From positions 186,001 through 250,000 of the forward strand of contig OX335655.1 in NCBI GenBank assembly GCA_946894095.1: a stretch of DNA of 64,000 bases, read 5' to 3'. This stretch comes from Incurvaria masculella. Its lineage: Eukaryota > Arthropoda > Insecta > Lepidoptera > Incurvariidae. This document shows, piece after piece, positions 10,401-18,261 of the stretch (positions are counted from its first letter, which is position 1; every line of letters starts with the position of its first letter). The notes beneath the pieces are model-generated. The model saw nothing but the letters and a program-made list of their open reading frames with translations. It did not search any database and had not been told where the DNA came from. A program made the translations under genes and the position numbers.

Positions 10401-12731
10401 TGAAACAGGTTTGCTGGTTTCAGGGTGCGGGAACGATGTTTGTAGATTACCTTGGTAGTCAAACGAGCAGCCTAGTTGTTTGGCCATAGCGATATTAGCT
10501 GGACAACCATCGAACGTCATTGACACTACTTCTACGCCAGCATCATGACAATGAGTGAGACACATTTTCACAAGATTGGCTCTTTGCTCTCCTGTTACGC
10601 CATTAACAAGAAAATAACCTACCGGTAGTTTCCATGATTCATTCATGGCCACCAGGAGGAATACTAGAGCTTGTGTGCAAGGCAATGACAAGTCCCCTGG
10701 TTCATTTAATTCGCCTCCGAAATCGACAAAACCTTGTACCATGTCCTCGTTGCACTCATTTAAAAGTCGAATGGACATCTCGTCTGTTACCAAGTTGCAA
10801 ATTATTTTTTTCTCGGACTCTTTTGCTTTTAATCGTAATACCTTAAATGCTTCGGTAGTAAATCCTGGAGCTGCATCAATGGATTTATACCATTTTCTTA
10901 TTGTGCTCGGGTGTGGCAAACATGTATTAAATGTGCTTCTTAAGTAGGAGTAGGCCTTCGGTGAATAAAAGTGAAGCGTAAGTGCGAAGGAGCGCAACGC
11001 AGGTGTATATCGTTTTTCTTTATTTAGCATTCGCTTGTAAAGATCTTTTACAGATACCTCACAAACTTCGAGAATGTCGTGATGTTCTTGAGTGATAAAT
11101 CTTTTATCATTTAGCTCCTTCAGCATTAGAGAAAGGCTGTCCACTTTTTTCTTTAAGCGTGTACGAGCTGCATACAGTGTTTTGCATCTTAAGCGGCGTC
11201 GTTTTGCTATATCCTCCAACCGAATTATTTCTTTCTTCAGCTTTCTTTTCCTTGGAGTATCGGGTATTTCAGAATTAACGACAGACATTCTGCCAGATAC
11301 TGATTGTAATGGATTTGAAGACGATGTCAGCTCCGATTGATGGTCAGGTGATGGAGATTGTCGAAGAAAAAGCGTAGGTACAGCATCTTGCACTAGCTTA
11401 CGGAGTCCACTTTTGGTTTCGTACATTGACGTATCCGAGAAATGCGTTGAACACACTTTGCTCCAAATGTTGGGCTCCCAATCGGGCCTCCTTATGGCGT
11501 CGACCCATTTTTTCATCAAATCTGGTGATTTTGGAAACCTGAAAATTAAGGTATTCACTGAGTCAAAGAAGAAACATACCGTACTAATTTAATTATGTCA
11601 CTGGTTTTGATATCCAAAGTCACAAAAACAAAAATAAAATGGTCGCCACAATTAAGTATCGTCATGTTTTTGAGTTCCCATACATCCAATCAAAATCACG
11701 CATAACCAAACAAACTAACGGAACGAAAATTTGGTATAAATATTTATGCATAATGATAGGATTACATAATGATATAATGACATAATGTGTATATTGATAA
11801 TGATCCATAAGACATATCTACATATACTCAAGTGAAATTCTGGCTCTGAATAAAAGGCTCCGCTCGGGTAAATGTCCAAATCGATATTGACTCGAGCAAA
11901 ACCGGGTACCGCGGATAGTTATCTATTATTTTATAAAATTCAGATACCCAAAAAATCTGTGATAAAATTTGATGCGTTTGAAATAATGAACACAAAGTCA
12001 CGATATTCATAAATGCAATGATTCCCAATATTTACACTTCATCCAACCAAGGCGAAGATATCGACCCACGCACATCCCTATTCGACTCTCTCCGTTTGCA
12101 GGGTAGCGGCGGGGTAGCGGCGGTTAAGCGAGGCGGGGCTCGCAACCTCGCCTCTCACGCCTTCTTCACCCCCGCTTCGACTAGTTTTAGTTTTGCATTT
12201 AAGTATTGAAATTTTACTTACCGGTGAAACGTAATGTTAGATTTCAGTTTGGTGTGTTTCCGAGTGTCTTTTTTGCATACTTTAACTACACATTTCACCA
12301 TGGTTATTACTTAAAACAGTGAAAAAATACTCCGCAATCCTTGACAGGCGCTCGTCGCTCGGACTCGATCGCGACTGCTTGCCAAATCGAACGCACCGAT
12401 ATGATGTTCTCACTCGTGTCTACTGTTCCCACCCGAGTTCGCTCGCTCTATGGTTTATGTTTCCTCTGAGGTTCTCAATCTAATCTGAAAACCAAACCAA
12501 TTCAATAGAAAGTGATAACAAACAATACCAGGATCCATCGGGCCTGAAGCCCGCTTCCTGCTTCACGAATTGGAACCTCCTCGCGTCCGGCCAATACACG
12601 GTGTCTGGATCGAACTGGTGCGTCAGGTCTACGGTTCGATACCCGCCTCCAAACAGTCTCGAGTTTAATTCGTTAGCGCATCCCGCTGCGCACAGAGCTA
12701 GGAGCAGCAGCGGTGCGAAGAGGGCGGCCAT
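4319..12731 (-). CDS. Secreted cyclase-family (kynurenine formamidase-like) hydrolase, five exons
   Basis: Joining 12731-12529, 8253-8132, 6419-6216, 5660-5484 and 4443-4319 gives 831 nt, a 276-residue protein plus stop. Every junction has GT/AG and phases 2,1,1,1 that restore the family reading frame. Residues 1-18 form a hydrophobic signal peptide. The metal-binding signature of the cyclase family is at residues 79-89 (H79-GGT-H83-L-D85-AP-Y-H89), followed by VDVSS, FGWSKFY, FPGVSEEVAQWL, GVDTASVDPG and LPMKIARGSGAPLR, in family order. Related enzymes hydrolyse amides such as N-formylkynurenine or isatin with Mn or Zn; the signal peptide points to the secretory route. The substrate is not deducible. 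Length fits the family. Intron 1 carries a complete P-type transposon; intron 4 carries a MITE. Confidence 0.88.
4637..4951. repeat. 315-bp foldback MITE in cyclase intron 4
   Basis: The left end CTGAGCCTCTATTCCGAG is matched in reverse complement by the right end (CTGAGGCCCTATTACGAG on the minus strand), and pairing continues inward through ATCACTTATCGAAAT and TTTACACC to GCCCGTCCATGG. A CTGAGGCCGTATTATGG motif at 4560 repeats the same terminus. The inner stem resembles the outer ends of the long inverted arms at 51870 and 60805. Confidence 0.75.
5345..5450 (+). repeat. Fragment of the GTAGGTCCCC family (family F)
   Basis: TTATCCCGCCAGGGTTCGTA through GTCTAAGCGGCAATG to ACCATCCTGATTTAACTGG parallels the middle of the copies at 487 and 62926. 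Diverged and incomplete; it lies within intron 4, next to exon 4. Confidence 0.5.
5484..5660 (-). CDS. Cyclase-family gene, exon 4
   Basis: Acceptor TCTGACTTCGCAG; the exon encodes VSEEVAQWLVSSYPSVV then GVGVDTASVDPGASADLPAH, the conserved VGVDTxSVDPG block, with donor GTAGAT. Phase 1 at both ends. Confidence 0.87.
6216..6419 (-). CDS. Cyclase-family gene, exon 3
   Basis: Acceptor CCTACTCTTGCAG; the exon encodes CMVDVSSQVNDDPNF through FKFGWSKFYSDHKRYMG to NATLNFPG, with donor GTGGGT. This is the central part of the cyclase fold (the VDVS strand and the GW-x-x-FY segment). Confidence 0.87.
6605..7050. repeat. GGTCACGACATTTTTGGTCA foldback family (family D), partial copy
   Basis: The body matches the complete element at 40631-41169, including ACCGACTGGTTATTGTTGTA and the right terminus TTATCGTGACCAAAAATGTC. 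The left terminal repeat is missing. It lies in cyclase intron 2. Confidence 0.7.
7060..7095. repeat. Minimal foldback of CACAGAAATCGG termini
   Basis: CACAGAAATCGGAG is followed within 7 bases by its inverted partner TCTGATTTCTGTGG. The same termini bound the larger element at 15412-18069. This looks like an element whose interior has been lost. Confidence 0.6.
7270..7372 (+). repeat. GGGTTCCGT / GTCC-microsatellite repeat (family A), truncated
   Basis: TTAGGGTTCCGTAACTAAAG through CCTCCGCTATCCGTCTGTCT to CACAGGGCTATATTTC. This is the 5' third of a roughly 300-bp lepidopteran repeat present at least ten times here. From 7373 to 8021 nothing recognisable is seen. Confidence 0.7.
8022..8110 (+). 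repeat. CCGGCTCCGCTCGGG dispersed repeat (family B)
   Basis: ACTAGCTGCGGTACCCGGCT then CGCTCGGGTCAATATTG and ATGTCGGGCTGAATAATTTC. It lies just downstream of the exon 2 donor in cyclase intron 2. Confidence 0.65.
8132..8253 (-). CDS. Cyclase-family gene, exon 2 (metal-binding motif)
   Basis: Acceptor TTCATCATCAG precedes GTACGCGGCC. It encodes YAANDFCAGEHGGTHLDAP and on to VGDIPLDKLVVP. It carries the HGGTHLD and PYH metal ligands. Donor GTATGT follows, leaving one base for the next codon. Confidence 0.88.
8467..8474. other. Target-site duplication, left copy (GTTCTCAA)
   Basis: Identical to 12471-12478; the two copies directly abut the terminal inverted repeats. Eight bases is the P-element length. 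Confidence 0.92.
8475..8504. repeat. P-type element, left terminal inverted repeat
   Basis: 30 bases, CTCAGAGGAAAC...AGAGCGAGC, exact reverse complement of 12441-12470. Confidence 0.93.
8907..8912 (-). terminator. Polyadenylation signal (AATAAA) of the P-type transposase
   Basis: AATAAA on the minus strand about 82 bases after the transposase stop, well inside the element. Confidence 0.5.
8994..11538 (-). CDS. P-type transposase, exon 2 (rest of THAP and catalytic core)
   Basis: Acceptor CCTTAATTTTCAG precedes GTTTCCAAAATC, continuing the THAP finger as RFPKSPDLMKKWVDAIRR. A single open frame runs to the TAG at 8994. The exon has no visible frameshift or stop. Confidence 0.92.
8994..12301 (-). 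CDS. P-element-type transposase with THAP domain, two exons
   Basis: Exons 12301-12222 and 11538-8994 join to 2625 nt, an 874-residue protein. Residues 1-84 form a THAP zinc finger: C4-x4-C9-x46-C56-x2-H59, with FPK at 28-30, W38 and the AVPTLF box at 79-84. Basic/coiled-coil sequence follows at roughly 120-170. The RNase H-like core shows D279 (in TDEMSIRLL), D370 (in MTFDGCPANIAMAKQLG) and E612 (in SQDHLEILFSVIRSHGGFN), with an FLDPCHMIKLVRN block between them; the QDHLE and GGFNNNP blocks are typical of P-element and THAP9 proteins. Length is close to vertebrate THAP9 (about 900) and longer than Drosophila P transposase (about 750). Role by family: cut-and-paste transposition with THAP binding near the element ends. 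Catalytic assignment is by motif, not alignment. Confidence 0.92.
11539..12221 (-). other. Transposase intron (683 nt) containing a family B fragment
   Basis: Between GTAAGT and TTTTCAG. Bases 11850-11905 (AAGGCTCCGCTCGGGTAAAT ... CGAGCAAAACCGGGTACCGC) are degenerate family B sequence, so the element has itself received an insertion. Bases 12040-12170 are a GC-richer segment with no recognised feature. Confidence 0.5.
12222..12301 (-). CDS. P-type transposase, exon 1 (start of THAP finger)
   Basis: AACCATGG start context. Encodes MVKCVVKVCKKDTRKHTKLK and on to FH, supplying the first two cysteines of the C2CH finger. Donor GTAAGT at 12221-12216, phase 2, so Arg27 spans the junction. Confidence 0.88.
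12441..12470. repeat. P-type element, right terminal inverted repeat
   Basis: 30 bases, GCTCGCTCT...TTTCCTCTGAG, exact reverse complement of 8475-8504. Confidence 0.93.
12471..12478. other. Target-site duplication, right copy (GTTCTCAA)
   Basis: Identical to 8467-8474. Removing the element and one copy restores a cyclase intron 1 of about 271 bases. Confidence 0.92.
12529..12731 (-). CDS. Cyclase-family gene, exon 1 (signal peptide)
   Basis: ATG at 12731 begins MAALFAPLLLLALCAAG, a classic signal peptide, then the family start GYRTVDLTHQFDPDTVYWP. It ends GGATCCTG before donor GTATTG (12528-12523), phase 2, so Trp68 is completed by the first base of exon 2. Confidence 0.85.
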
Positions 12732-13186
12732 ATTGTAAGCTGACGAGCGGTGAACTGAATTCGAATGAGGTTGTCACAGAGAACTGACAAATGATTGTGT
12801 ATATGTTGGTTTGCCCTTTGCTCTTTAATCTTTAGTAGCTATCATCACTCATAGCAATTAAATACACATATCATATCTTGTAATTGAGCGAAACAAAACG
12901 GCATAACATTATTGCACGACGAATGTTTGTGATTGTGCTTACTACTCAAAAACGGTAAACCAATAGTGTATTCGTTCTTTTAGTAATATATTTTACCAAC
13001 CTTTTTACTATCTTTTGACCAAATTTGAATGCACTGCGTTATGATACAGGATTACTATGACAGGATCATCCACTGGACTAATTTAAAATTTCATCAAAAT
13101 CGATCGAGCCGTTTTATAGGGAACATACACACATACCCACTTACACACATATAATTGTATAATATAGATGTATAGACATTATTTTT
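12732..13186. other. 5' flank of the cyclase gene; SINE/LINE-like tail at 13015-13175
   Basis: Upstream of the cyclase ATG. No convincing TATA and initiator pair is seen. Bases 13015-13175 (ATTTCATCAAAATCGATCGA ... ATACACACATACCC) resemble the 3' tails of high-copy lepidopteran retroposons. Confidence 0.4.
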
Positions 13187-13496
13187 AGGGTTCCGTACTA
13201 AAAGGGTGAAAATGGAACCCTATTACTAAGCCTCCGCTGTCCGTCCGTCCGTCCGCCGGCCGTCCGTCCGTCTGTCTGTCATAGGGCTGTATCTCATGAA
13301 CCGTAATATGTAGGTAGGCAGCTGAAATTTTCACAGAGTATATTATTTTGCCGCTACAACAAGAAATAGGTGACATAAAAAAAATTAAAATTAAAGTGGG
13401 GTTCCATACAACAAACGTGATTTTTTTGTTTTAAATCTTGTACGATGGTGCGGAACCCTTCGTGTGCGAGTCCGACTCGCAATTGGCCGGTTTTTT
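13187..13496 (+). repeat. GGGTTCCGT / GTCC-microsatellite repeat (family A), full-length
   Basis: Starts TTAGGGTTCCGTACTAAAAG, holds a (GTCC)n-type core with a GTCCGCCGGC interruption and GTCTGTCTGTC, then TGCCGCTACAACAAG, and ends GAGTCCGACTCGCAATTGG CCGG. The 5' and 3' ends carry inverted GGGTTCCGTAC / GTACGGAACCC motifs. It truncates a mariner fragment on its right. Confidence 0.8.
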
Positions 13497-13698
13497 TGCC
13501 ATCTTGTGGGTAGTGACATGATCCCTTTGCTGCTGAAATTTTGGGACTTCTGATCAAAAAACGCGACAATTAGTTTTGGCAATATTCTGTGTTGCTTGAT
13601 GTTAACCTGACACTGCCTAAATAATTTTGAAGAGACCGAAACAGGTAGATATCTGAAGTTGCAAGGGACCCGCCTATATGGCGGATGCATCGACACCT
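13495..13698 (-). pseudogene. Mariner transposase fragment, C-terminal part
   Basis: On the minus strand this closely parallels 16858-17060 of the intact mariner: GATGCATCCGCC, TTCGGTCTCTTCAAAATT, GATCAGAAGTCCCAA and ATGGGATCATGTC-like blocks, giving FDQKSQNFSSKGIMSLPTRW. Coding is shifted and the end is replaced by the family A repeat at the ATGGCAAAAA point. A relic of the same mariner family. Confidence 0.8.
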
Positions 13699-13733
13699 CT
13701 CAGCCGACTGTCTTATTTTTTCTGAGTGCTTAA

Positions 13734-13766
13734 CACAGAAATCAGAGTATATTCCGATTTCTGTGG
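13734..13766. repeat. Minimal foldback of CACAGAAATC termini
   Basis: CACAGAAATCAGAGTATA is followed immediately by TTCCGATTTCTGTGG. Like 7060-7095, two terminal repeats of the 15412-18069 type without interior. Confidence 0.55.
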
Positions 13767-13904
13767 TGCTTAAAGATGTGTGTCTATAGCGTTATCGTGA
13801 TGAAAAACCACACCCTTTCATATTCAACTGTCCATGATTTCCACTAGTAGAGTTTCACGGGCTGACCTGCATTGATCTCATGAGTGGTCTGTTCCAGTTC
13901 TCAT

Positions 13905-14155
13905 CGAACTCACGGAACTTCGAAGTTACGTAAAAACGTCAAACCCCATATGCTGTTGTTTTGCTTCTTCAAGTTGTCAGAGTCAAACTCGGATTTCCGT
14001 TTTGTATGAAATGCGGGGTCGGCGTAAACAGCCACGTATTTACGGCTACGTCGACGTATTTACGGCGACACGGTGAGTAATTCAATTTCTCAAATTCAGT
14101 CTTCAATTTCTCCATACATTTGAAAACGCTACTCGATCGGTTTGTCGTAAGCCAA
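13905..14155. repeat. Family C MITE, diverged copy
   Basis: Shares GAACTTCGAAGTTACGTAAA, GCTTCTTCAAG, GTCGACGTATTTACGGC and TTGAAAACGCTACTCGATCGG with the 30838 and 32766 copies, with many substitutions. From 14156 to 14739 nothing recognisable is seen. Confidence 0.6.
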
Positions 14156-14739
14156 TGATTTGCGTAGGTGGCAAGCCGGACTCTGGCAACGTCACGGCGG
14201 CGCGGGGCGGCGCGCTACTTCTCAAGATAGCGGTTTGCATGAATTTCACATTTTCTAAGAAGTAGTTAATTAAGTAACGATGACGCACTCATACGGAATC
14301 TCGTACGGAATGCATTTAGGTATTTTTGAATGATTTGATTTGAAATGTACATCCTCAATGTCAATGTTACGAGCTGACGCTGAAACAAACGCCAAGATTA
14401 ATTCACAATTTCTATCAACGGCATCAGCATAAGCGCTACACATTGGACTTTGACCCACATACGTTTGCCTTCGTAGCTAATGGCGTGGGGCCTTGTTTCT
14501 CATGGGAGAGGTCATGCGTTCGCAAATAATTGATTATACCTAGCTGTCAAAAAATACTACTAATAATGGTGGTGTAAGCTAACCCTCTGCTAAGCCATGA
14601 AATAGATTATTGCAAAATAACCGTAGTATAGCGACGGAAAAAGAGAAAACAAATACATGGATTAAACTAAAATTAAAACTTGAAAGATTTTAAAAGATTC
14701 CGAAGAATTGATTCATCGCCTTCATTAAGCACTAACAGT

Positions 14740-14865
14740 CGTATGAGGAAAGAGCACCTGTCAAAACTTAGGACAAGATTAGCACCGAACTAACCATACA
14801 AAAACCGGTTTAGTTCGGCGGATTAAAGTTAGTCCGACCACTCTGAATACAGCTGTTGGTGCTTG
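14740..14865. repeat. Short foldback with ACTCTGAATACAGCTG end (family O)
   Basis: GTCGTATGAGGAAAGAGCAC ... TCGGCGGATTAAAGTTAGTC ... CACTCTGAATACAGCTG. It is the reverse complement of most of 45145-45275. A related element is at 59728-59848. Confidence 0.55.
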
Positions 14866-15098
14866 TGGACTCAAAATATTAGAAAATTATTTTAATTTAA
14901 TTAAATTGTAATTTATTTTCATTGTACTTTTAAAAATGTATTATTATTTTATTTTCATAGCTCTGTATGGAGACTCTCTATATGAGTATAAATAAATGCC
15001 TGACACAAATAGTTGTATTATTATAAATATATTATTGTATGATTTATATCGATGGAATCGACAAACTCCCCGTGTCACTGATCATTTACTTAATCTGT

Positions 15099-15259
15099 GG
15101 GCCGAGTGCACGAAAGGATAAACAATCAAAATCAACGTCAGCCTATGATTTAAACACGTCACTTTGTATGGACAGTATGGAAGGAACTCCATGCGGTTCA
15201 CTAAAAGTGACGTGTTTGAACATTGATTAACTCAACCGTCTCTTCGTGCAATCGGGGCT
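15099..15259. repeat. Small TIR element, GGGCCGAGTGCACGAAAGG ends (family Q)
   Basis: Left end GGGCCGAGTGCACGAAAGG, right end CTTCGTGCAATCGGGGCT; the ends are imperfect inverted repeats of about 18 bp. The interior carries TAAAAGTGACGTGTTTGAAC. A second copy is at 27279-27386. From 14866 to 15098 the sequence is AT-rich without features. Confidence 0.6.
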
Positions 15260-15888
15260 ATGTGTGAACCTCGGTATGAATGCGGCCTATGCAAAGTATC
15301 CAATCACGTGCAATGCACTTACATCGGATGTGATGTCCTATGTGTTTGGATTTCACATGTTCACTGCGATTTTTACATATTTCATATCGGCATTTCGACA
15401 AAAAGTCAGAACCACAGAAATCGGAATTATTAACTAGAACGGTCAAGAAGTCAGCTTAGTATGGAAACCGAGCGTGTCAAGCTTGGCACCCACACAACCA
15501 CATAAAATACACAGATGTCTCCCGACGCGCGGCGCAACCATTCGTGTGGGGCGCATCCACCTGCGTCAAACACATACATTGAAGTGTCGGTGCGCGGGTA
15601 GCGCACTACCACCTTCTCAGGTCACTCGTCGGCGAACGCGTCGAGCTGGGGATTGACGAGTATCGATAATTGTTATTTTGACTATCGATACAATTAATTT
15701 CTCATAGACATAGATAGGTACTTCTTTTATTTCGTTTTCTGCGTTGTTAGAAAGTAAAATTACCAGTGCAATATTTTGATTATGTCACGGTGCAATGAAC
15801 TGTTTTAATTCATACCATATGGTAGGGAAATTAGCGGAAAAAACGTTTTTTTCTCGATTTTAACTAAAAGTAAAATTTAATTGTAATA

Positions 15889-17167
15889 GGTCGGGGAAAA
15901 AGTCTTTTCGCATTATAGTATGTATGAACTTGTAATAAATTCTCTTTGGCTATACTATTTGTATCTGGCTGGTTTTGGTATCATTGAAAGTTTAAATTTT
16001 AAAGAACATAATTCCAAATTCAAATTAGGAAAATGTGTGATTCTCATTTGTTTTTCGTACTGTCAAAATGAGTGAATCTAATGAAGAAATTCGATACATT
16101 TTAAAATTTTACTACAAAAAAGGTAAAAATGCAACGCAAGCCGCGAAAAAAATTTGCGATGTTTATGGACCTAGTGCAGTGTCTGTGAGAGTAGCACAAA
16201 TTTGGTTTAAGCGTTTTCAATCCGGAAATTTTGATGTCAAAGATGCACGTCGCTCTGGTCGCCCTATTACGGATAAAATGGATGCCATTTTTGAAAAAGT
16301 GGAGCAAGATCGGCATATCAGTAGTTACGACGTAGCTGAAGAACTAGGAATTGACCACAAAACAGTTTTGGCGCATTTGAAAAAAACTGGGTACACAAAA
16401 AAGCTCGATATTTGGGTACCTCACGAGCTCACTGAAAGAAACCTAATGAACCGTGTACTCATTTGTGATTCTTTATTACGACGTAATGAAACCGAACCAT
16501 TTTTGAAGAAGCTGATAACTGGTGATGAAAAGTGGATCACGTACGACAAGAACGTGCGAAAAAGGTCGTGGTCAAAGGCCGGTCAAGCTTCACAGACTGT
16601 GGCGAAACCCGGGTTAACTCGCAACAAGGTGATGCTGTGTGTGTGGTGGGATTGGAAGGGCATTATTCATTATGAGCTGTTACCACCAGGCACGACCATC
16701 GATTTTGAACTCTACTGCGAACAACTGATGAGATTAAAGCAAGAAGTTGAGAGAAAGCGGACGGAATTAATCAACAGAAGGGGTGTGGGTTTTCATCATG
16801 ATAACGCTAGACCTCACACATCTTTAGCCACTCAGCAAAAACTAAGAGAGTTTGGCTGGGAGGTGTTAATGCATCCGCCGTATAGTCCTGACCTTGCACC
16901 TTCAGATTTCCACCTGTTTAGGTCTCTTCAGAATTCTTTAGGCAGTGTCAGGTTAACATCACGAGAGGACTGCCAAAACCACTTGTCGCGGTATATTGAT
17001 CAGAAGTCCCAATATTTCTATAGCAATGGGATCATGTCCCTACCTACAAGATGGCAAAAAGTTATCGAACAAAATGGTACCTACATACTTTAGTTAAATG
17101 TAAATAAACCATATTAAAAAATGTTTTGAATTTTCTTAAAAAATGCGAAGAAACTTTTTCCCCAACC
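15889..17167 (+). mobile_element. Apparently intact mariner transposon
   Basis: 1279 bp with about 27-bp imperfect terminal inverted repeats (left GGTCGGGGAAAAAGTCTTTT; right, on the minus strand, GGTTGGGGAAAAAGTTTCTT) and TA on both sides (15887-15888, 17168-17169), as mariner requires. It contains a single open transposase frame. Confidence 0.93.
16068..17093 (+). CDS. Mariner transposase, D34D type, uninterrupted
   Basis: 341 residues, the usual mariner length (about 345). The N-terminal half has two helix-turn-helix segments (KGKNATQAAKKICDVYG; SYDVAEELGIDHKTVLAHL) joined by the GRP-like SGRP hook, then WVPHEL. The catalytic triad is visible: TGDEKWITYD (first Asp), HHDNARPHTS (second Asp) and YSPDLAPSDFHLF (third Asp) with exactly 34 residues between the second and third. 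The linker motif is intact. It acts in the nucleus by cut-and-paste at TA. No frameshift or stop is visible, so activity is possible. The subfamily is not resolved by eye. Confidence 0.95.
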   Translation: MSESNEEIRYILKFYYKKGKNATQAAKKICDVYGPSAVSVRVAQIWFKRFQSGNFDVKDARRSGRPITDKMDAIFEKVEQDRHISSYDVAEELGIDHKTVLAHLKKTGYTKKLDIWVPHELTERNLMNRVLICDSLLRRNETEPFLKKLITGDEKWITYDKNVRKRSWSKAGQASQTVAKPGLTRNKVMLCVWWDWKGIIHYELLPPGTTIDFELYCEQLMRLKQEVERKRTELINRRGVGFHHDNARPHTSLATQQKLREFGWEVLMHPPYSPDLAPSDFHLFRSLQNSLGSVRLTSREDCQNHLSRYIDQKSQYFYSNGIMSLPTRWQKVIEQNGTYIL

Positions 17168-17321
17168 TAATATTAACTTGCCATATACCTGTATTAAATT
17201 AGCATTAAGAACACTTGAGATTCACTGGGCTTTTCTACAACTAAAGAACTAAATATACAAACAGGATGTTAACGGAGTTATGGCCCAAACGTTAACCAGG
17301 TTTCCCTAGGCATATTTAAGG

Positions 17322-17477
17322 CAAAAAACCGGCCAAGTGCGCGTCGGACTTGCACACGAGAGGGTTCCGTACCGTCGTAAAAGATTTAACACAAAAGAAA
17401 CAACTTTTTTGTAATATGTGTAATATTGAAATTTTACCTTTGTTCTTATAGCGGCAAAATAAATACACACTCCGATC
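17322..17477 (-). repeat. Family A repeat, truncated copy
   Basis: AAAAACCGGCCAAGTGCGCG through AGGGTTCCGTACCGTCG and TAAAAGATTTAACACAA to ATAGCGGCAAAATAAATAC, then it stops. The GTCC core is absent. It lies within the 15412-18069 element, right of the mariner. Confidence 0.75.
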
Positions 17478-18261
17478 GATATTATGAATTTCGTTATCAA
17501 AATGTACTCTGTAGCCTAGCGATAAAAGCGACCGCCTCTTTTAAATGGACAATATGCAAGTAATGAAAACTTTTTTGAACTAAAACATAACTTTAATAAT
17601 AGATACATCGATAACGCTAATTCTTGGTGCCATCACTACCTACTACCCAAATAAGCAAAATAAACGTTCAAACGCACTTAAATTTCATATCGAAATAACC
17701 ATAACACTAAGAAATAAAATCGATAGCACTCATTATTTGTCACATCACTACCCAACGCGACTGCGTTAGCGGAGAAATTATTTCGAAAAAAGATTTAAAT
17801 ATACAAATAACTGTTTTAGAATTGGCTTACCTATGAAATGTGATGCCATTGTTTTTGTAGGACACGTTCTCGTTTCGGTTTTTGCAGATCCGCACTGAAC
17901 AATTAGGCATTTCGACAATATTCTGGACAAACGCGCGCGCGCCGCGACCGGGTACGAACTGAGCGGCCGGCGTGACGTCACGTTTGCTTATAACCAATTT
18001 TGGGTATAAGGCCGCCACGGAAATCGCGCGCGTCGCCCGTTCTAGTTTAGTATATTCCGATTTCTGTGGTCAGAACGATGCGCTCGCGCCGCGCGTACAG
18101 TAGCACTATATACCCGGCTTGCGGCATGCTCGCTATAAGCGCATTTTTGCGCTTATGGCGAGTTAAACCTAGTCCGTGACAAATATTCCGCAGATCAATG
18201 TAGGTAGGTAATCATTTGTACCCACAGAACAATTAGGAGGCCTCCTCAATATTCCGTGTTT

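Larger units (their letters stand above)
8475..12470 (-). mobile_element. Complete P-element-like DNA transposon (THAP-transposase type)
   Basis: 3996 bp bounded by 30-bp perfect inverted repeats (8475-8504 starts CTCAGAGGAAACATAAACC; 12441-12470 is its exact reverse complement) and flanked on both sides by the same 8 bases, GTTCTCAA (8467-8474 and 12471-12478). About 30-bp termini plus an 8-bp duplication is the hallmark of the P superfamily. It encodes a two-exon THAP-domain transposase on the minus strand with no internal stop. It lies in intron 1 of the cyclase gene, 58 bases after the exon 1 donor and about 220 bases before exon 2, in the same orientation as that gene. Perfect termini, intact TSD and an open frame suggest recent, possibly autonomous, insertion. 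Confidence 0.92.
15412..18069. mobile_element. 2.66-kb non-autonomous TIR element with 6-bp TSD, carrying a mariner
   Basis: Left end CCACAGAAATCGGAATTATT continues into ACTAGAACGGTC; the right end is the imperfect reverse complement over about 33 bp (ending TTCCGATTTCTGTGG at 18069). TCAGAA directly precedes the left end (15406-15411) and directly follows the right end (18070-18075). Internally there is a mariner (15889-17167), a family A piece (17322-17477), CG-rich segments, and no other transposase. The superfamily is unassigned. Bases 15660-15888 and 17478-18034 are otherwise featureless. Confidence 0.7.

Noticed and set aside
11828..12209. Short open frames inside the transposase intron
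   Set aside because: Contained in an intron with a family B fragment; no motifs.
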